A DNA stretch of 64,000 nt from the NCBI RefSeq assembly GCF_037120705.1, contig NZ_JAWLJU010000001.1, positions 748,892 to 812,891 on the forward strand, read 5' to 3'. Shown piece after piece: positions 18,622 to 25,874 of the stretch. Both the position numbers and the translations under genes were made by a program. Below the pieces are notes generated by a model, which was not told the DNA's origin, ran no database searches, and saw nothing but the letters and a program-made list of their open reading frames with translations. Position 1 is the stretch's first letter; each line of letters starts with the position of its first letter. Source of the stretch: Pseudoalteromonas sp. UG3-2 (GTDB lineage Bacteria; Pseudomonadota; Gammaproteobacteria; Enterobacterales; Alteromonadaceae).

Positions 18622-18702
18622 AGCTAAAAATCCCGCAATTTGACGGTGGTTTATCGGTTCGACCAAAATCACCCCTCTAAGCCTCATTTTTATAAGTTTT
18701 CC
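18605..18702 (+). repeat. Left copy of ~97-bp end repeat (dif-like core plus flank)
   Basis: Begins with 19 identical bases (spacer, XerD arm and AG) and continues with diverged but collinear sequence: GGTTCG at 18656, CTCTAAGCC at 18675 and GTTTTCC at 18696. The right copy has the same words at 30230, 30249 and 30270, with the same spacing to within one base. This makes the pair a true duplicated block rather than only a short core. Confidence 0.75.
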
Positions 18703-18830
18703 TCATTTTTGGAATCATTTGAAAAATTGATTGAAAGTAAAACTATCAATCGAAAAATTTCATATAAAAACGTACTTCCGCGCAGGACGCTCGACGCAAA
18801 AACAACGTCAAAGGAAGTAAGGAAAAGACG

Positions 18831-19310
18831 ATGGCAGATTTTAAGACGCTTCTTTTTAGAGCGGGATTTATGAATTTTGGGAGGCTTGACCGCAAACAGG
18901 TATGTGATTTTTTGCTTGTGCCTGAGCGTACACTTGAACGCTGGCTAAGCAAAAACGCACCATGCCCCCGCGCTGTCAGGTTGTTGGAAATGCGCATTAA
19001 TGGAAGCGTATCTAATCACTGCGATTGGTCAGACTTTCGCATTTGCCGCGATGGTTACTTGTGGACGCCCAGCGGCAGCAAGTACACCGCCCAATACATA
19101 AATAAACTGGATGTTTTGCAAAGGACTAACCGCTATCACGAAGCCCAAGCCGCCGCCCTGAATGCTGAAATAAAACATTTGCAGGACTTGGTTTTGGCAC
19201 GTGACCAGCTCAAGGAAATGGGCAAGGATTTAATCGAAATGTCAGACCGCTTTAGGTTTAGGGATGCCATGCTTAGGTATGAGCAGCAAAAAAAGGATAA
19301 ACGCGCTTAA
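18831..19310 (+). CDS. Phage DNA-binding-like protein, DUF3653-like
   Basis: 159 residues. An N-terminal helix-turn-helix-like segment (DRKQVCDFLLVPERTLERWL) is followed by CPRAVRLLEMRINGSV, a SDFRICRDGYLWTPSG region and a C-terminal coiled coil (from about 95). This resembles DUF3653 proteins found in temperate filamentous and tailless marine phages; function unknown, probably regulatory. An AAGGAAGTAAGGAAAAGACG stretch supplies the ribosome site. It is the only rightward gene at the left end and ends at a strong terminator. In the circular phage it would lie directly downstream of the repressor across the attachment site. Confidence 0.7.
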   Translation: MADFKTLLFRAGFMNFGRLDRKQVCDFLLVPERTLERWLSKNAPCPRAVRLLEMRINGSVSNHCDWSDFRICRDGYLWTPSGSKYTAQYINKLDVLQRTNRYHEAQAAALNAEIKHLQDLVLARDQLKEMGKDLIEMSDRFRFRDAMLRYEQQKKDKRA

Positions 19311-19314
19311 TTTA

Positions 19315-19343
19315 GGGGCTGCACCGTGCAGCCCCCTTTTTTT
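19315..19343 (+). terminator. Strong terminator at left end of prophage
   Basis: GGGGCTGCA-CCG-TGCAGCCCC followed by C and seven Ts. It ends the DUF3653-like transcript and overlaps the end of the convergent leftward operon by a few bases. Confidence 0.9.
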
Positions 19344-19497
19344 AGTTTAGCGCCTCATCCAGTGCGGCCACTATTTCATCGTCTAGCTTGTTAGTAGACT
19401 TGGTTGCCAAGTGCTTGGCTGTTGATAAACACACCCGCTTAATAAACGCTTCCGTTGCGAGCTTGGTTAGTAAGTATTTTCCGATGGTTGCTAGCAT
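19342..19497 (-). CDS. Prophage small protein, 51 aa
   Basis: ATG at 19495-19497 with a GGGGGAG ribosome site four bases upstream opens a 51-codon frame, MLATIGKYLLTK to DEALN. The N-terminal half is a mildly hydrophobic amphipathic helix and the C-terminal half is acidic. Last gene of the leftward late operon, nine bases after the preceding 44-aa ORF. Position and size fit a lysis accessory or virion membrane peptide, but I do not recognise a family. Confidence 0.6.
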   Translation of the reverse strand: MLATIGKYLLTKLATEAFIKRVCLSTAKHLATKSTNKLDDEIVAALDEALN

Positions 19498-19506
19498 AGC
19501 TCCCCC

Positions 19507-19641
19507 TTATTTAATTTTCTCTTTGATTTCTTTCACTGACTCTTTGAGCCAGCGAATATCCGTTTTATTGGTTGTTACCGCGCCATAGAGAAATATGGCG
19601 TTTGCCAATATGGTGATAATGGTGTCTTGACTAATATCCAT
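19507..19641 (-). CDS. Prophage small single-TM protein, 44 aa, holin/spanin-like layout
   Basis: 44 codons from the ATG at 19639-19641 (MDISQDTIITILANAIFLYG...). One hydrophobic helix at about residues 7-23 is followed by a charged, probably coiled-coil tail (WLKESVKEIKEKIK). Next to the lytic enzyme and the 130-aa membrane protein, it could be a holin-like or envelope-disrupting protein; PM2 itself uses small lysis proteins, but homology is not shown here. Start is three bases before the 130-aa gene stop. Confidence 0.6.
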   Translation of the reverse strand: MDISQDTIITILANAIFLYGAVTTNKTDIRWLKESVKEIKEKIK

Positions 19642-19644
19642 GCC

Positions 19645-20037
19645 CTACCGCCTATTAACCGTGGCTATGGTTTTGGCAGACACCTCTTTATCAATAAGCA
19701 CCCGATACTTAGGCTTTAACTGCTGGTTACTATCAAATATTTCATCAAGCAAGAGCTTGTGACCATCGTTTAACTCATCAATCGCGCGATACCAAAGCGG
19801 GTCTTTGATGTAGTAGTCATGAGTGAGCTTTTCAGAGTCCAAGTAAAACCCAGACCACTGGCGGTGAATGGGGTGCGAACCGTTCGCCCAAAGCTGAATT
19901 TCAGCCAGAGCATTCCCCGCTGCATCCGTCAGTGGCTTAGTTATGTTTTCGGTGGTGCTTACAAACCGCTGATAAAACCAATAGACCGCGAGCAAAGTTA
20001 GGCCAAGACTGGCGTTTTTGCTGATAAAGTTACCCAT
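19645..20037 (-). CDS. Prophage membrane-anchored protein, 130 aa, unknown
   Basis: One N-terminal transmembrane helix (about residues 7-25, NASLGLTLLAVYWFYQRF) followed by a soluble region with aromatic-rich WSGFYLDSEKLTHDYYIKDPLWYRAID. Start overlaps the end of the lytic enzyme gene by eight bases. It could be a virion membrane protein or lysis component; I do not recognise a family. Confidence 0.65.
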   Translation of the reverse strand: MGNFISKNASLGLTLLAVYWFYQRFVSTTENITKPLTDAAGNALAEIQLWANGSHPIHRQWSGFYLDSEKLTHDYYIKDPLWYRAIDELNDGHKLLLDEIFDSNQQLKPKYRVLIDKEVSAKTIATVNRR

Positions 20038-20497
20038 AAAACCCCCAGTTAAAGCCCTGCTGTATTTGCTCGGGCGTGTAAGGTTGTTCGCCGTTTTCCA
20101 TCACTATCATGGCTTCGATGACTTTGGGATATTCGTCATCCGTTAGCGCCTTTTGCTTATCAACCCCTGCCCGTTTTGATACAAAGTCAATGTAATTGGC
20201 TGTGTCGTTTTCTACTGGCGGCGCCCATCGACTAATGATGCCTGCCACGTTAGTGATGCCGTATTTTTTGGCGTAGGTTCGCAGAATGCGAGCGGCGGCG
20301 CGAATGCCGTGCTCGGCGGTTTCGAAAACCGCAAAGCGCCCGTCCGTGCCAGCCAGCCCTACCCAGTTTTCGCCCGCTTCAATGTTGAGCGGGTTATTGT
20401 TGCGGATACCCCGCGCGGTTTGTTGAGTCGTCATGTATACCCCAATGCTTAGAACAATTAATGCTGTGATAATGTGTGGTGTGTCGAACTTCATCAC
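20030..20497 (-). CDS. Phage peptidoglycan-degrading/lysozyme-like protein, membrane anchored
   Basis: 155 residues. N-terminal hydrophobic helix (about 8-22, IITALIVLSIGVYM) then the phage motif ARGIRNNNPLNI, common to virion-associated muralytic proteins of several phage groups, followed by FAVFETAEHGIRAAARIL and an ISRWAPP motif typical of that structural lysozyme-like family. Probably helps genome entry or release by opening the cell wall. ATG overlaps the spike stop (ATGA). The catalytic glutamate is likely in FETAEHG, by analogy only. Confidence 0.75.
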   Translation of the reverse strand: MMKFDTPHIITALIVLSIGVYMTTQQTARGIRNNNPLNIEAGENWVGLAGTDGRFAVFETAEHGIRAAARILRTYAKKYGITNVAGIISRWAPPVENDTANYIDFVSKRAGVDKQKALTDDEYPKVIEAMIVMENGEQPYTPEQIQQGFNWGFYG

Positions 20498-22011
20498 ACC
20501 ACCTCTTTTAGCACTCTCAATTTTGAGACTGCGCTGGCTTTCGAAACAGTGGTGTCATAAAGCCGTGCCTTGTAGGTGTCGTCCGCATTCTTAGTGAGTG
20601 GTAAAGTTATAAACTTTTCATCCGTGAACGTACCAAGCACCACCCCACTACCAAAATCAGCGGTGTCATTGGGAATAGGCGTAAATGTCACCCCATCATC
20701 TTCAGATATGAGCTGTTTGCCATCTTTTATCACATATATAACCCCCCGCGACTGCGCTGACACAAGCTGAATATCTATCAGCTCGGTAATGACACCCGAT
20801 TGGCGGTTAAAAATTAAACCTTTACCACCGGAATAAACCGTAATGTGTGTGCTGCTAAAGCGCATATCAGGAAAGGTAACAACCGCTCCGAGAGAACCAT
20901 TAATATCTTGTCCTAGCGCATGTGGAAATGTTTCACAAAGCCCAGACGCCCCCGTGATGTCATAAATGAATTGATACCCTGACTTATCGCATATCGCTAA
21001 GACGCGTCTAGTGCTTTTATCGTAGAACGTTTTTCGGATAAGTATTCCTTGGTCTGATGAGAACCAGAACGCCGGTGTAGACGTGTCGCTTGGTGTATAC
21101 CAGTTCACAGCATCTTCGCCCCAGTGGTAAGCATAAAAACGCTCGCCATCATACATCAACTTTTTCCAATTGAGAGTGGATTTGGCGTAAAGCGCATTGT
21201 ATTCCGCCACTTTTTCACCCATTTCATACACCATGATTACCCCATTATCATAGAGCATCGCGACTTTATCTCTGTCGTAATCCACAACAACAATATCGTT
21301 GATGTCACCTGTTAGATTCAGTAACTTTGCACCACCCACAGAAATACGGATTGCGCCGTAAGAGCGATATTGACCAATGTGGCGCTCAGTAACGTAAACA
21401 GCATGAGCTGTTGCTGCGTTTGACCTATAATCAATGGTACTCTCACCATATCCGCCACCGTAGCGACCAACGCCATTATCTAACTCGTTAATTGTGTTAT
21501 AGGTACTACCTGAGATATACATAGGCGGCTCATCAATCGAAACAAACACCTCCGAGGATGAATTAATCTTTTTTTCAACCCCCGCTCTAACGGGTATACC
21601 CGTCTCAGGTGTGCAACCCTTTCCGCCATACCAAAAGTCGTGCGTATCGCTATACAAAACAGCAGATAGCCTTTTTGCCTCAAACGGCAAAATAGACTGT
21701 GTTCCACCGTAATGCTCTATCAAAAAGCTGTATGACTGATTACTCCCCTTAGTTGGCGCATCGTATGTTAACTTATGACTTGAAATCCAAACGTCAACAA
21801 CTTGGTTAGAACTAGAAACAAGCGTTATTTGTTTAAACTCCTCTGTTAACTCCAACTCAAAACCTGCTGTAACAACACTGTCAATTAACTTTTTAGCGCC
21901 GCTAGATGCAATCAATCTAAAGTCATACTCGCAGTTCATCACCTTAATATAGCGACCTTCTGTGTGGTCGTCGTTTGGCACACCCTGTTGTAGAATTTTT
22001 CTATTTAACAT
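20494..22011 (-). CDS. Candidate receptor-binding spike protein (PM2 P1 position)
   Basis: 505 residues, the largest late-operon product, without signal or membrane helix. An N-terminal region (to about 130) looks beta-rich and may attach to the capsid vertex; the rest shows recurring segments such as NDIVVVDYDRDKVAMLYDNG, KLMYDGERFYAYHW and KLRVLKEV-type blades reminiscent of a beta-propeller. No confident homology to PM2 P1 (335 aa) is claimed; assignment rests on size, operon position and beta-rich composition. Start TAATG-overlaps the upstream gene. It is much longer than P1, which suggests a different receptor domain. Confidence 0.55.
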   Translation of the reverse strand: MLNRKILQQGVPNDDHTEGRYIKVMNCEYDFRLIASSGAKKLIDSVVTAGFELELTEEFKQITLVSSSNQVVDVWISSHKLTYDAPTKGSNQSYSFLIEHYGGTQSILPFEAKRLSAVLYSDTHDFWYGGKGCTPETGIPVRAGVEKKINSSSEVFVSIDEPPMYISGSTYNTINELDNGVGRYGGGYGESTIDYRSNAATAHAVYVTERHIGQYRSYGAIRISVGGAKLLNLTGDINDIVVVDYDRDKVAMLYDNGVIMVYEMGEKVAEYNALYAKSTLNWKKLMYDGERFYAYHWGEDAVNWYTPSDTSTPAFWFSSDQGILIRKTFYDKSTRRVLAICDKSGYQFIYDITGASGLCETFPHALGQDINGSLGAVVTFPDMRFSSTHITVYSGGKGLIFNRQSGVITELIDIQLVSAQSRGVIYVIKDGKQLISEDDGVTFTPIPNDTADFGSGVVLGTFTDEKFITLPLTKNADDTYKARLYDTTVSKASAVSKLRVLKEVV

Positions 22012-22940
22012 TATTTATCCTTAAGCATGTAAGCAACTAAACCAAACGCAGTCACACCACCGACAACACTAAACACCACCATCATGGTTTTGTTGGTACT
22101 TACTGCAAGTTGCTGGTCGTCTGAGCGACTGGCGTGGTCGGCAAATTGAAACGCTTGCTTGTTGGCTAAAATGGATTGGTCGGACGCGGTTTTATAGGCG
22201 TCTTGAGTTGCGCTTAACATGGACTCGGTTAAGTCGCGAGCAAGGTTATTGCCCTTGTCGATTGACACATAAGCCAAGTCTGACATGCGAGCGTTTGAAT
22301 TGTCCGCCGCATCAATTGACATACCCGCCAGCGTGGCTGAATTGTCCATTGCATCCGTGGCAATATCACCCACACGCGCATTTGCATCGTTCAAGGCGTC
22401 AGCGGTGGCGCTGATAGCCCCATCAGCGAACCCAATCACTTCACTGCTAAGCCCTGCGGAGTAATCAACCATATCTCGCGCTAAGTCGCCGTTTTGGCTG
22501 ACCGCTTCAATAGCCAAGTCGGATTGCGCACTAATGCTTGAGTTTGCAAGATTCTCGTTTGATGCAAGCGCATCGCCTGCAAAGTCGAGTGAATCGCTGT
22601 TTACATTGCTGATGTGCGACATTGCACTTTCACCGAAGCCTAACGCGCTGTAGAGCGAGTTATCAGCAAAGTCGAGTGAGTCGCGATTGACGTCAGACGC
22701 AAAATTAAAGCCGTCACTGGTCATCTGACTTGCGGTGTCAAATCCCGCAATGTTTGCATCAACCAAATTACCGCCGATGGATTCCATCGCTTCCACTAAG
22801 CCGTGGTCTGTTTGGGTTATGTTGTAGGTGTTCCCGTCACCGTTGGTTATATAGCCATTATTATCACCGTGCACACCCAAACTTGTGGATGTGTTATTGG
22901 TGGTTTGGCTGCTACGGGATTTCGATTTACTTCCCATCAA
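22011..22940 (-). CDS. Repeat-rich coiled-coil membrane protein of the prophage virion (predicted)
   Basis: 309 residues. Ser/Thr/Asn-rich N-terminus (GSKSKSRSSQTTNNTSTS and GDNNGYITNGDGNTYNI), then about 190 residues of imperfect roughly 11- to 22-residue repeats around DSLDFAxxAL / DNSxxLAxxSI, and a single C-terminal TM helix (TMMVVFSVVGGVTAFGLVAYML) ending LKDK. The layout suggests a long helical fibre or trimeric stalk anchored in the viral membrane, for instance linking vertex or delivering DNA. Family not recognised. A second ATG three bases on is an equal start candidate. Confidence 0.65.
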   Translation of the reverse strand: MMGSKSKSRSSQTTNNTSTSLGVHGDNNGYITNGDGNTYNITQTDHGLVEAMESIGGNLVDANIAGFDTASQMTSDGFNFASDVNRDSLDFADNSLYSALGFGESAMSHISNVNSDSLDFAGDALASNENLANSSISAQSDLAIEAVSQNGDLARDMVDYSAGLSSEVIGFADGAISATADALNDANARVGDIATDAMDNSATLAGMSIDAADNSNARMSDLAYVSIDKGNNLARDLTESMLSATQDAYKTASDQSILANKQAFQFADHASRSDDQQLAVSTNKTMMVVFSVVGGVTAFGLVAYMLKDK

Positions 22941-23283
22941 GCACCATCCTATAAACTAAATACCCATCCGCTTGAGTTTCTGCGTATTCAAACGGATAAG
23001 CAGACAAAAGGCGTTTTAGCCCTTTGCGTTTTGTATGAAAGATAATTGACGGGGCGCAAATGCGCTTAGCAAATTCGAGAATAAGCGGGGCGGCGCTCAG
23101 TAGCTTTTTTCCTTGAGCACATACCACGCATAAACCATCACGGTCCGCACGTAGTACAAAGTAACAGCCAGCGTGTTCAACCAGCATGGCTTTGCCGTTT
23201 TCCACTTCGCTTTTGATTTCATCATAATCACCTGCTGCGGCGGTCTTAACATGATGAAATTCGCTAATGTGAGCTAAGCGCAC
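22927..23283 (-). CDS. Prophage small protein, GNAT-like fold suspected
   Basis: 118 residues. The pattern of a beta strand (CYFVLRADRDGLCVVCAQ), a helix LILEFAKRI, APSIIFHTKRKGLKRLLSAYPFEY and a closing strand YLVYRMVL resembles a minimal GNAT acyltransferase fold, but the acetyl-CoA pyrophosphate loop is not clear. Small GNAT-like proteins occur in several DJR and tailed phages. It overlaps the next gene by 14 bases. Could equally be an unrelated structural protein. Confidence 0.5.
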   Translation of the reverse strand: MRLAHISEFHHVKTAAAGDYDEIKSEVENGKAMLVEHAGCYFVLRADRDGLCVVCAQGKKLLSAAPLILEFAKRICAPSIIFHTKRKGLKRLLSAYPFEYAETQADGYLVYRMVLDGK

Positions 23284-23293
23284 CCCGCCCCCG

Positions 23294-23512
23294 TCATTTG
23301 TTTAACAAGTAAATACCCAGCAGCACGAACCCGCCGATAATTAGCAGCTGGTTGTTACCGCCGCCATTACCAAAGTTCACACTGCCGCCATGAAAACCAA
23401 TTTTTTGGGATTGGTCGCCGGTGCCTGATGTTGCCCCCGAACTAATGGGACTTCCCGCCCCATTTTGTAGGTTAGGCACAGCACCCGTTGCCCCCAAAAG
23501 ACCGCCCAGCAT
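23294..23512 (-). CDS. Prophage single-TM virion membrane protein, 72 aa
   Basis: Gly/Ser/Asn-rich flexible N-terminal part (about 1-52) and one C-terminal helix (LLIIGGFVLLGIYLLNK). Composition matches small integral membrane proteins of PM2-like virions, which have several such proteins under the capsid shell. Its ATG overlaps the stop of the 41-aa ORF (TAATG). Confidence 0.65.
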   Translation of the reverse strand: MLGGLLGATGAVPNLQNGAGSPISSGATSGTGDQSQKIGFHGGSVNFGNGGGNNQLLIIGGFVLLGIYLLNK

Positions 23513-23637
23513 TACTGCGCCGCCTGCTTTCTGGCTTGGTATTTACGATATTGGTCGCGCAACACTTCCGCAGTGAGCGCGCCACATGCCGCAATTGCGA
23601 CCCCTTTTAAAAATGCTTTGGTATTTTTATCCATCAT
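23512..23637 (-). CDS. Prophage mini-protein, 41 aa
   Basis: ATG at 23635-23637 opens 41 codons, MMDKNTKAFLKGVAIAACGA to RKQAAQ. A short hydrophobic stretch at about 10-24 precedes a basic tail rich in Arg/Lys/Gln. It overlaps the previous gene by four bases (ATGA) and the next by one (TAATG), so translational coupling on both sides argues it is real. The MDKNTK opening resembles the MFDKNT opening of the 35-aa ORF before the capsid gene, perhaps a shared leader. Confidence 0.65.
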   Translation of the reverse strand: MMDKNTKAFLKGVAIAACGALTAEVLRDQYRKYQARKQAAQ

Positions 23638-23939
23638 TTCACCGCCTTAATTACTAATGCCACACCCAGTAAGCCCACCGACCCCATTAGCAAGTGCGAT
23701 TGCTTAATGCCAAAAATCTCAGGCTCTTGGGGTTTCGCTGGTTGCGCTGTTTGTTTTGGGGTATCGACCACCACGGCCGCGCCGTTGTCCAGCTCGGTGG
23801 TGTTGGCCTGCTCGTTTTGTAGCTGCCCTGTCGATGCCTTTTTAGCTTTTATGGCCTCAACGTTCCCCCATACTTCTAAGGCGCGGCCTAGAGCCGAATC
23901 AACCGACCCCCAAAAGCCGTTATTTGCTGCTGCTGACAT
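23634..23939 (-). CDS. Prophage membrane protein directly after the capsid gene, 101 aa
   Basis: Soluble N-terminal part with an amphipathic helix (SVDSALGRALEVWGNVEAIKAKK), a Pro/Gln-rich linker and one C-terminal TM helix (LLMGSVGLLGVALVIKAV). Starts nine bases after the capsid gene. Probably a virion membrane protein bridging membrane and capsid, the role of PM2 P3/P6; inference from position and topology. Confidence 0.65.
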   Translation of the reverse strand: MSAAANNGFWGSVDSALGRALEVWGNVEAIKAKKASTGQLQNEQANTTELDNGAAVVVDTPKQTAQPAKPQEPEIFGIKQSHLLMGSVGLLGVALVIKAVK

Positions 23940-23948
23940 ATTGCCCCC

Positions 23949-24794
23949 TTAGAACGAACTTGATGCGTAGTCGTCCACGTAATGCACCACCACTTCCGCC
24001 GCGCCACTTTCATCGGAGTCAATGCGCAAGCGCATATCATGAATGGCGTCTTTGCCTTCGCTTGCGAGTTTAAGCGCTGCAAACACATCGCCTTGCTGCA
24101 TTAAATCCACGGCAAAAGTGTCTGTGATTGGCTGGCGGCCATTTTGTTTAAGGATGTGTTTGTGCAGTTTCAGCGGTACGCGCTCGCGCCACTTGTTGTT
24201 ATTCACCAAAAATTCAACTTCGGTTACACCGACTTTGTTGTCCGTGTCTTGCACTTTTTTGTGGATTTCGATTAGCGCAATGTGAGCGCCATCTGGGCGT
24301 GGAATGTCTGCCACCTCGTTTGTGCCCTCGGCAAAGTTGAAGCGGAAAACGCGGCGCTTAAATAGCCAACCAGGCATAGTACCCGCCGACTTTTGCGCAT
24401 AGGCTTTGATTTGCGGATTGGTGGCGGCGCTATCAATATCGAACTTGATTTGTGCAAGGCTCAAACCCACCGTACCAAGGCCGAAAAAGCGTTCAACACG
24501 CAAGCTTGGGTGCAGTGCGCTGCGCATTTCTTCGCGAGTAAAGTGCAACGTAACAAGGCCATCTAACTGCTCGCGCTTGTAATAGTTGTTTTCATTGACC
24601 AAATCAGCCAAGGACGGGTATTCCGTCAACATGCGACCATTGAGTTCAACACGAAAGTTTGTGATTTGTGCAGGCGTGACGCCCTCTAATTCAAAAAACA
24701 CCTTTTCATACGTTAGGCCAATTGGCAGGCTAAGCGATGCCGTACCGCCAGATTGAACGCCCGTGATGTTGTTAAGTTTGGATAGTTCTAACAT
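23949..24794 (-). CDS. Major capsid protein, double jelly-roll, PM2 P2-like
   Basis: 281 residues versus about 269 in PM2 P2. It matches P2 as I remember it along most of its length: the opening SLPIGLTYEK..., GVTPAQI, RVELNGRMLTEYPSL, FGLGTVGL, IKFDIDSAATNP with QKSAGTMPGWLFKRR, ADIPRP, KWRERV and the ending DLRLRIDSDESG / EVVVHYVDDY. Trimers of two eight-stranded jelly rolls form the pseudo-hexagonal capsomers that cover the internal membrane. This is the strongest single piece of evidence for the element's identity. Ribosome site GGGGGTAGC just upstream. Confidence 0.93.
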   Translation of the reverse strand: MLELSKLNNITGVQSGGTASLSLPIGLTYEKVFFELEGVTPAQITNFRVELNGRMLTEYPSLADLVNENNYYKREQLDGLVTLHFTREEMRSALHPSLRVERFFGLGTVGLSLAQIKFDIDSAATNPQIKAYAQKSAGTMPGWLFKRRVFRFNFAEGTNEVADIPRPDGAHIALIEIHKKVQDTDNKVGVTEVEFLVNNNKWRERVPLKLHKHILKQNGRQPITDTFAVDLMQQGDVFAALKLASEGKDAIHDMRLRIDSDESGAAEVVVHYVDDYASSSF

Positions 24795-24803
24795 GCTACC
24801 CCC

Positions 24804-24911
24804 TTAACCGATGATGAAACGTTTAACCGAGCGTAGCGCTCGGACGTTACTGATAAGTGCTAGTGAACCTAGCGTGATAGCGACTGGAATAAGAGTATTT
24901 TTATCAAACAT
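24804..24911 (-). CDS. Prophage mini membrane protein upstream of capsid gene, 35 aa
   Basis: 35 codons from the ATG at 24909-24911: MFDKNTLIPVAITLGSLALI followed by a basic tail with VKRFIIG. One TM helix at about 8-21. A perfect GC hairpin, CCGAGCG-TAG-CGCTCGG (24827-24843), lies inside the tail-coding part, so selection on RNA structure and on protein may overlap. Ends nine bases before the capsid ATG. Short, so coding status is moderate. Confidence 0.55.
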   Translation of the reverse strand: MFDKNTLIPVAITLGSLALISNVRALRSVKRFIIG

Positions 24912-24975
24912 GTGATTACCTAATTTAAAGTTAACGCTCATTGCGTGTTAAAAGCGCTTATTAATAAATCAGGCG

Positions 24976-25050
24976 TTTCGCTCTTGGGGCAAACGGTTTT
25001 CGCTCCCCCTAGAGCGAAAAGAGCGAAATTTTCGCTCTTTTGGGGCGAAA
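24976..25050. repeat. Alternating TTTCGCTC / GAGCGAAA repeats forming competing hairpins
   Basis: Six copies of the 8-mer or its complement lie in 75 bases between the ATPase and capsid genes. 24997-25005 pairs with 25012-25020, while AAAAGAGCGAAA at 25017-25028 pairs perfectly with 25030-25041 around one base, followed by T-rich sequence. The two hairpins share bases and exclude each other. The second could act as a terminator or processing site in the late operon. The same motif recurs within the upstream coding region to about 26560. Confidence 0.7.
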
Positions 25051-25073
25051 TTCAATGTGGTTTTTTCTTGAAT

Positions 25074-25874
25074 TTACGCTTTTTCTGTTTCTCCTTTGAA
25101 TTGCTCCATAGTCAATTTGTGCACTTTGCCCGTTTTAATGTCGATGTAACACGGCTCAACTTGCCCAATCCCGCCCTTGTGTTTGACCAGATAGTAAAGA
25201 CGCTTATCTTCGTATTGCCCGTTCAACACACTAATGCGAATGACGTTCGCCATTTCGGTGGAAAATTCGGTGGCCATTCGCTTGGCGTCCGCTTCCACCT
25301 CTTGCGCCCCGAGCACTTTGCGAGGGCTGTTACTCCAGATGGTTTTTGGCACTTCTTGCGAGCGCTGGAAAACCGTATGCAGCACAATGCCATATTTACG
25401 GCCACCCGTTGCCAACTCACCCACAATGGTGTCATCTTTACCCACCGAATCGGTTAGCTTGGCTAATTCCTCAATGACCACATCAAGGTCTCGATTACCG
25501 TCCGATGCGTTCCACATCAACTGTGCGAACCATTCAAGCTCTCGCTTTCTGGCTTCTTTGAGTTCAGCGCCTTTCAGTGTCACTGGGAACTCTGGGCAGT
25601 ATGCAACCACGAATGCTTTGCCGCTTGACCACGCATCAATGAAATTTTTAGCGAATGTCTTGCGGGAATTAAAGCGGTAAATCGGACGACCACCCAACCC
25701 ATTAAACGGCGACTTGCTTCGCCCATCAAAGCTATATTCACCGTACAAATCGAAAATGGCCGCGTGCTTGCCAACCATCCCCATTAACTTAATGGCGGCG
25801 GACTTGCCGCCGCCCGTCCCTGCTAGCGTGCAGGAGTGACGCGGCTTTAGTGCATTTTTTGGATTAACTGCCAA
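25074..25874 (-). CDS. Genome-packaging ATPase, FtsK/HerA superfamily (PM2 P9-like)
   Basis: 266 residues. Walker A GTGGGKSA at about 19-26 and Walker B-type DVVIEE at 131-136 with tandem acidic residues, then the HTVFQRSQEVPKTIW segment with the Q/R typical of HerA-type ATPases. Such an enzyme powers translocation of the dsDNA genome into the preformed capsid. It sits one small ORF away from the capsid gene, the usual ATPase-capsid pairing of DJR viruses. Start overlaps the previous gene by 11 bases. Confidence 0.88.
   Translation of the reverse strand: MAVNPKNALKPRHSCTLAGTGGGKSAAIKLMGMVGKHAAIFDLYGEYSFDGRSKSPFNGLGGRPIYRFNSRKTFAKNFIDAWSSGKAFVVAYCPEFPVTLKGAELKEARKRELEWFAQLMWNASDGNRDLDVVIEELAKLTDSVGKDDTIVGELATGGRKYGIVLHTVFQRSQEVPKTIWSNSPRKVLGAQEVEADAKRMATEFSTEMANVIRISVLNGQYEDKRLYYLVKHKGGIGQVEPCYIDIKTGKVHKLTMEQFKGETEKA

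Noticed and set aside
18640..18873. 77-codon plus-strand frame across the left end repeat
   Set aside because: It starts at TTG inside the att repeat, has no ribosome site and overlaps the better-supported DUF3653-like gene.
24945..25457. 170-codon plus-strand frame near the ATPase
   Set aside because: It is antisense to the ATPase, lacks family features and arises from the GC-rich repeat region.
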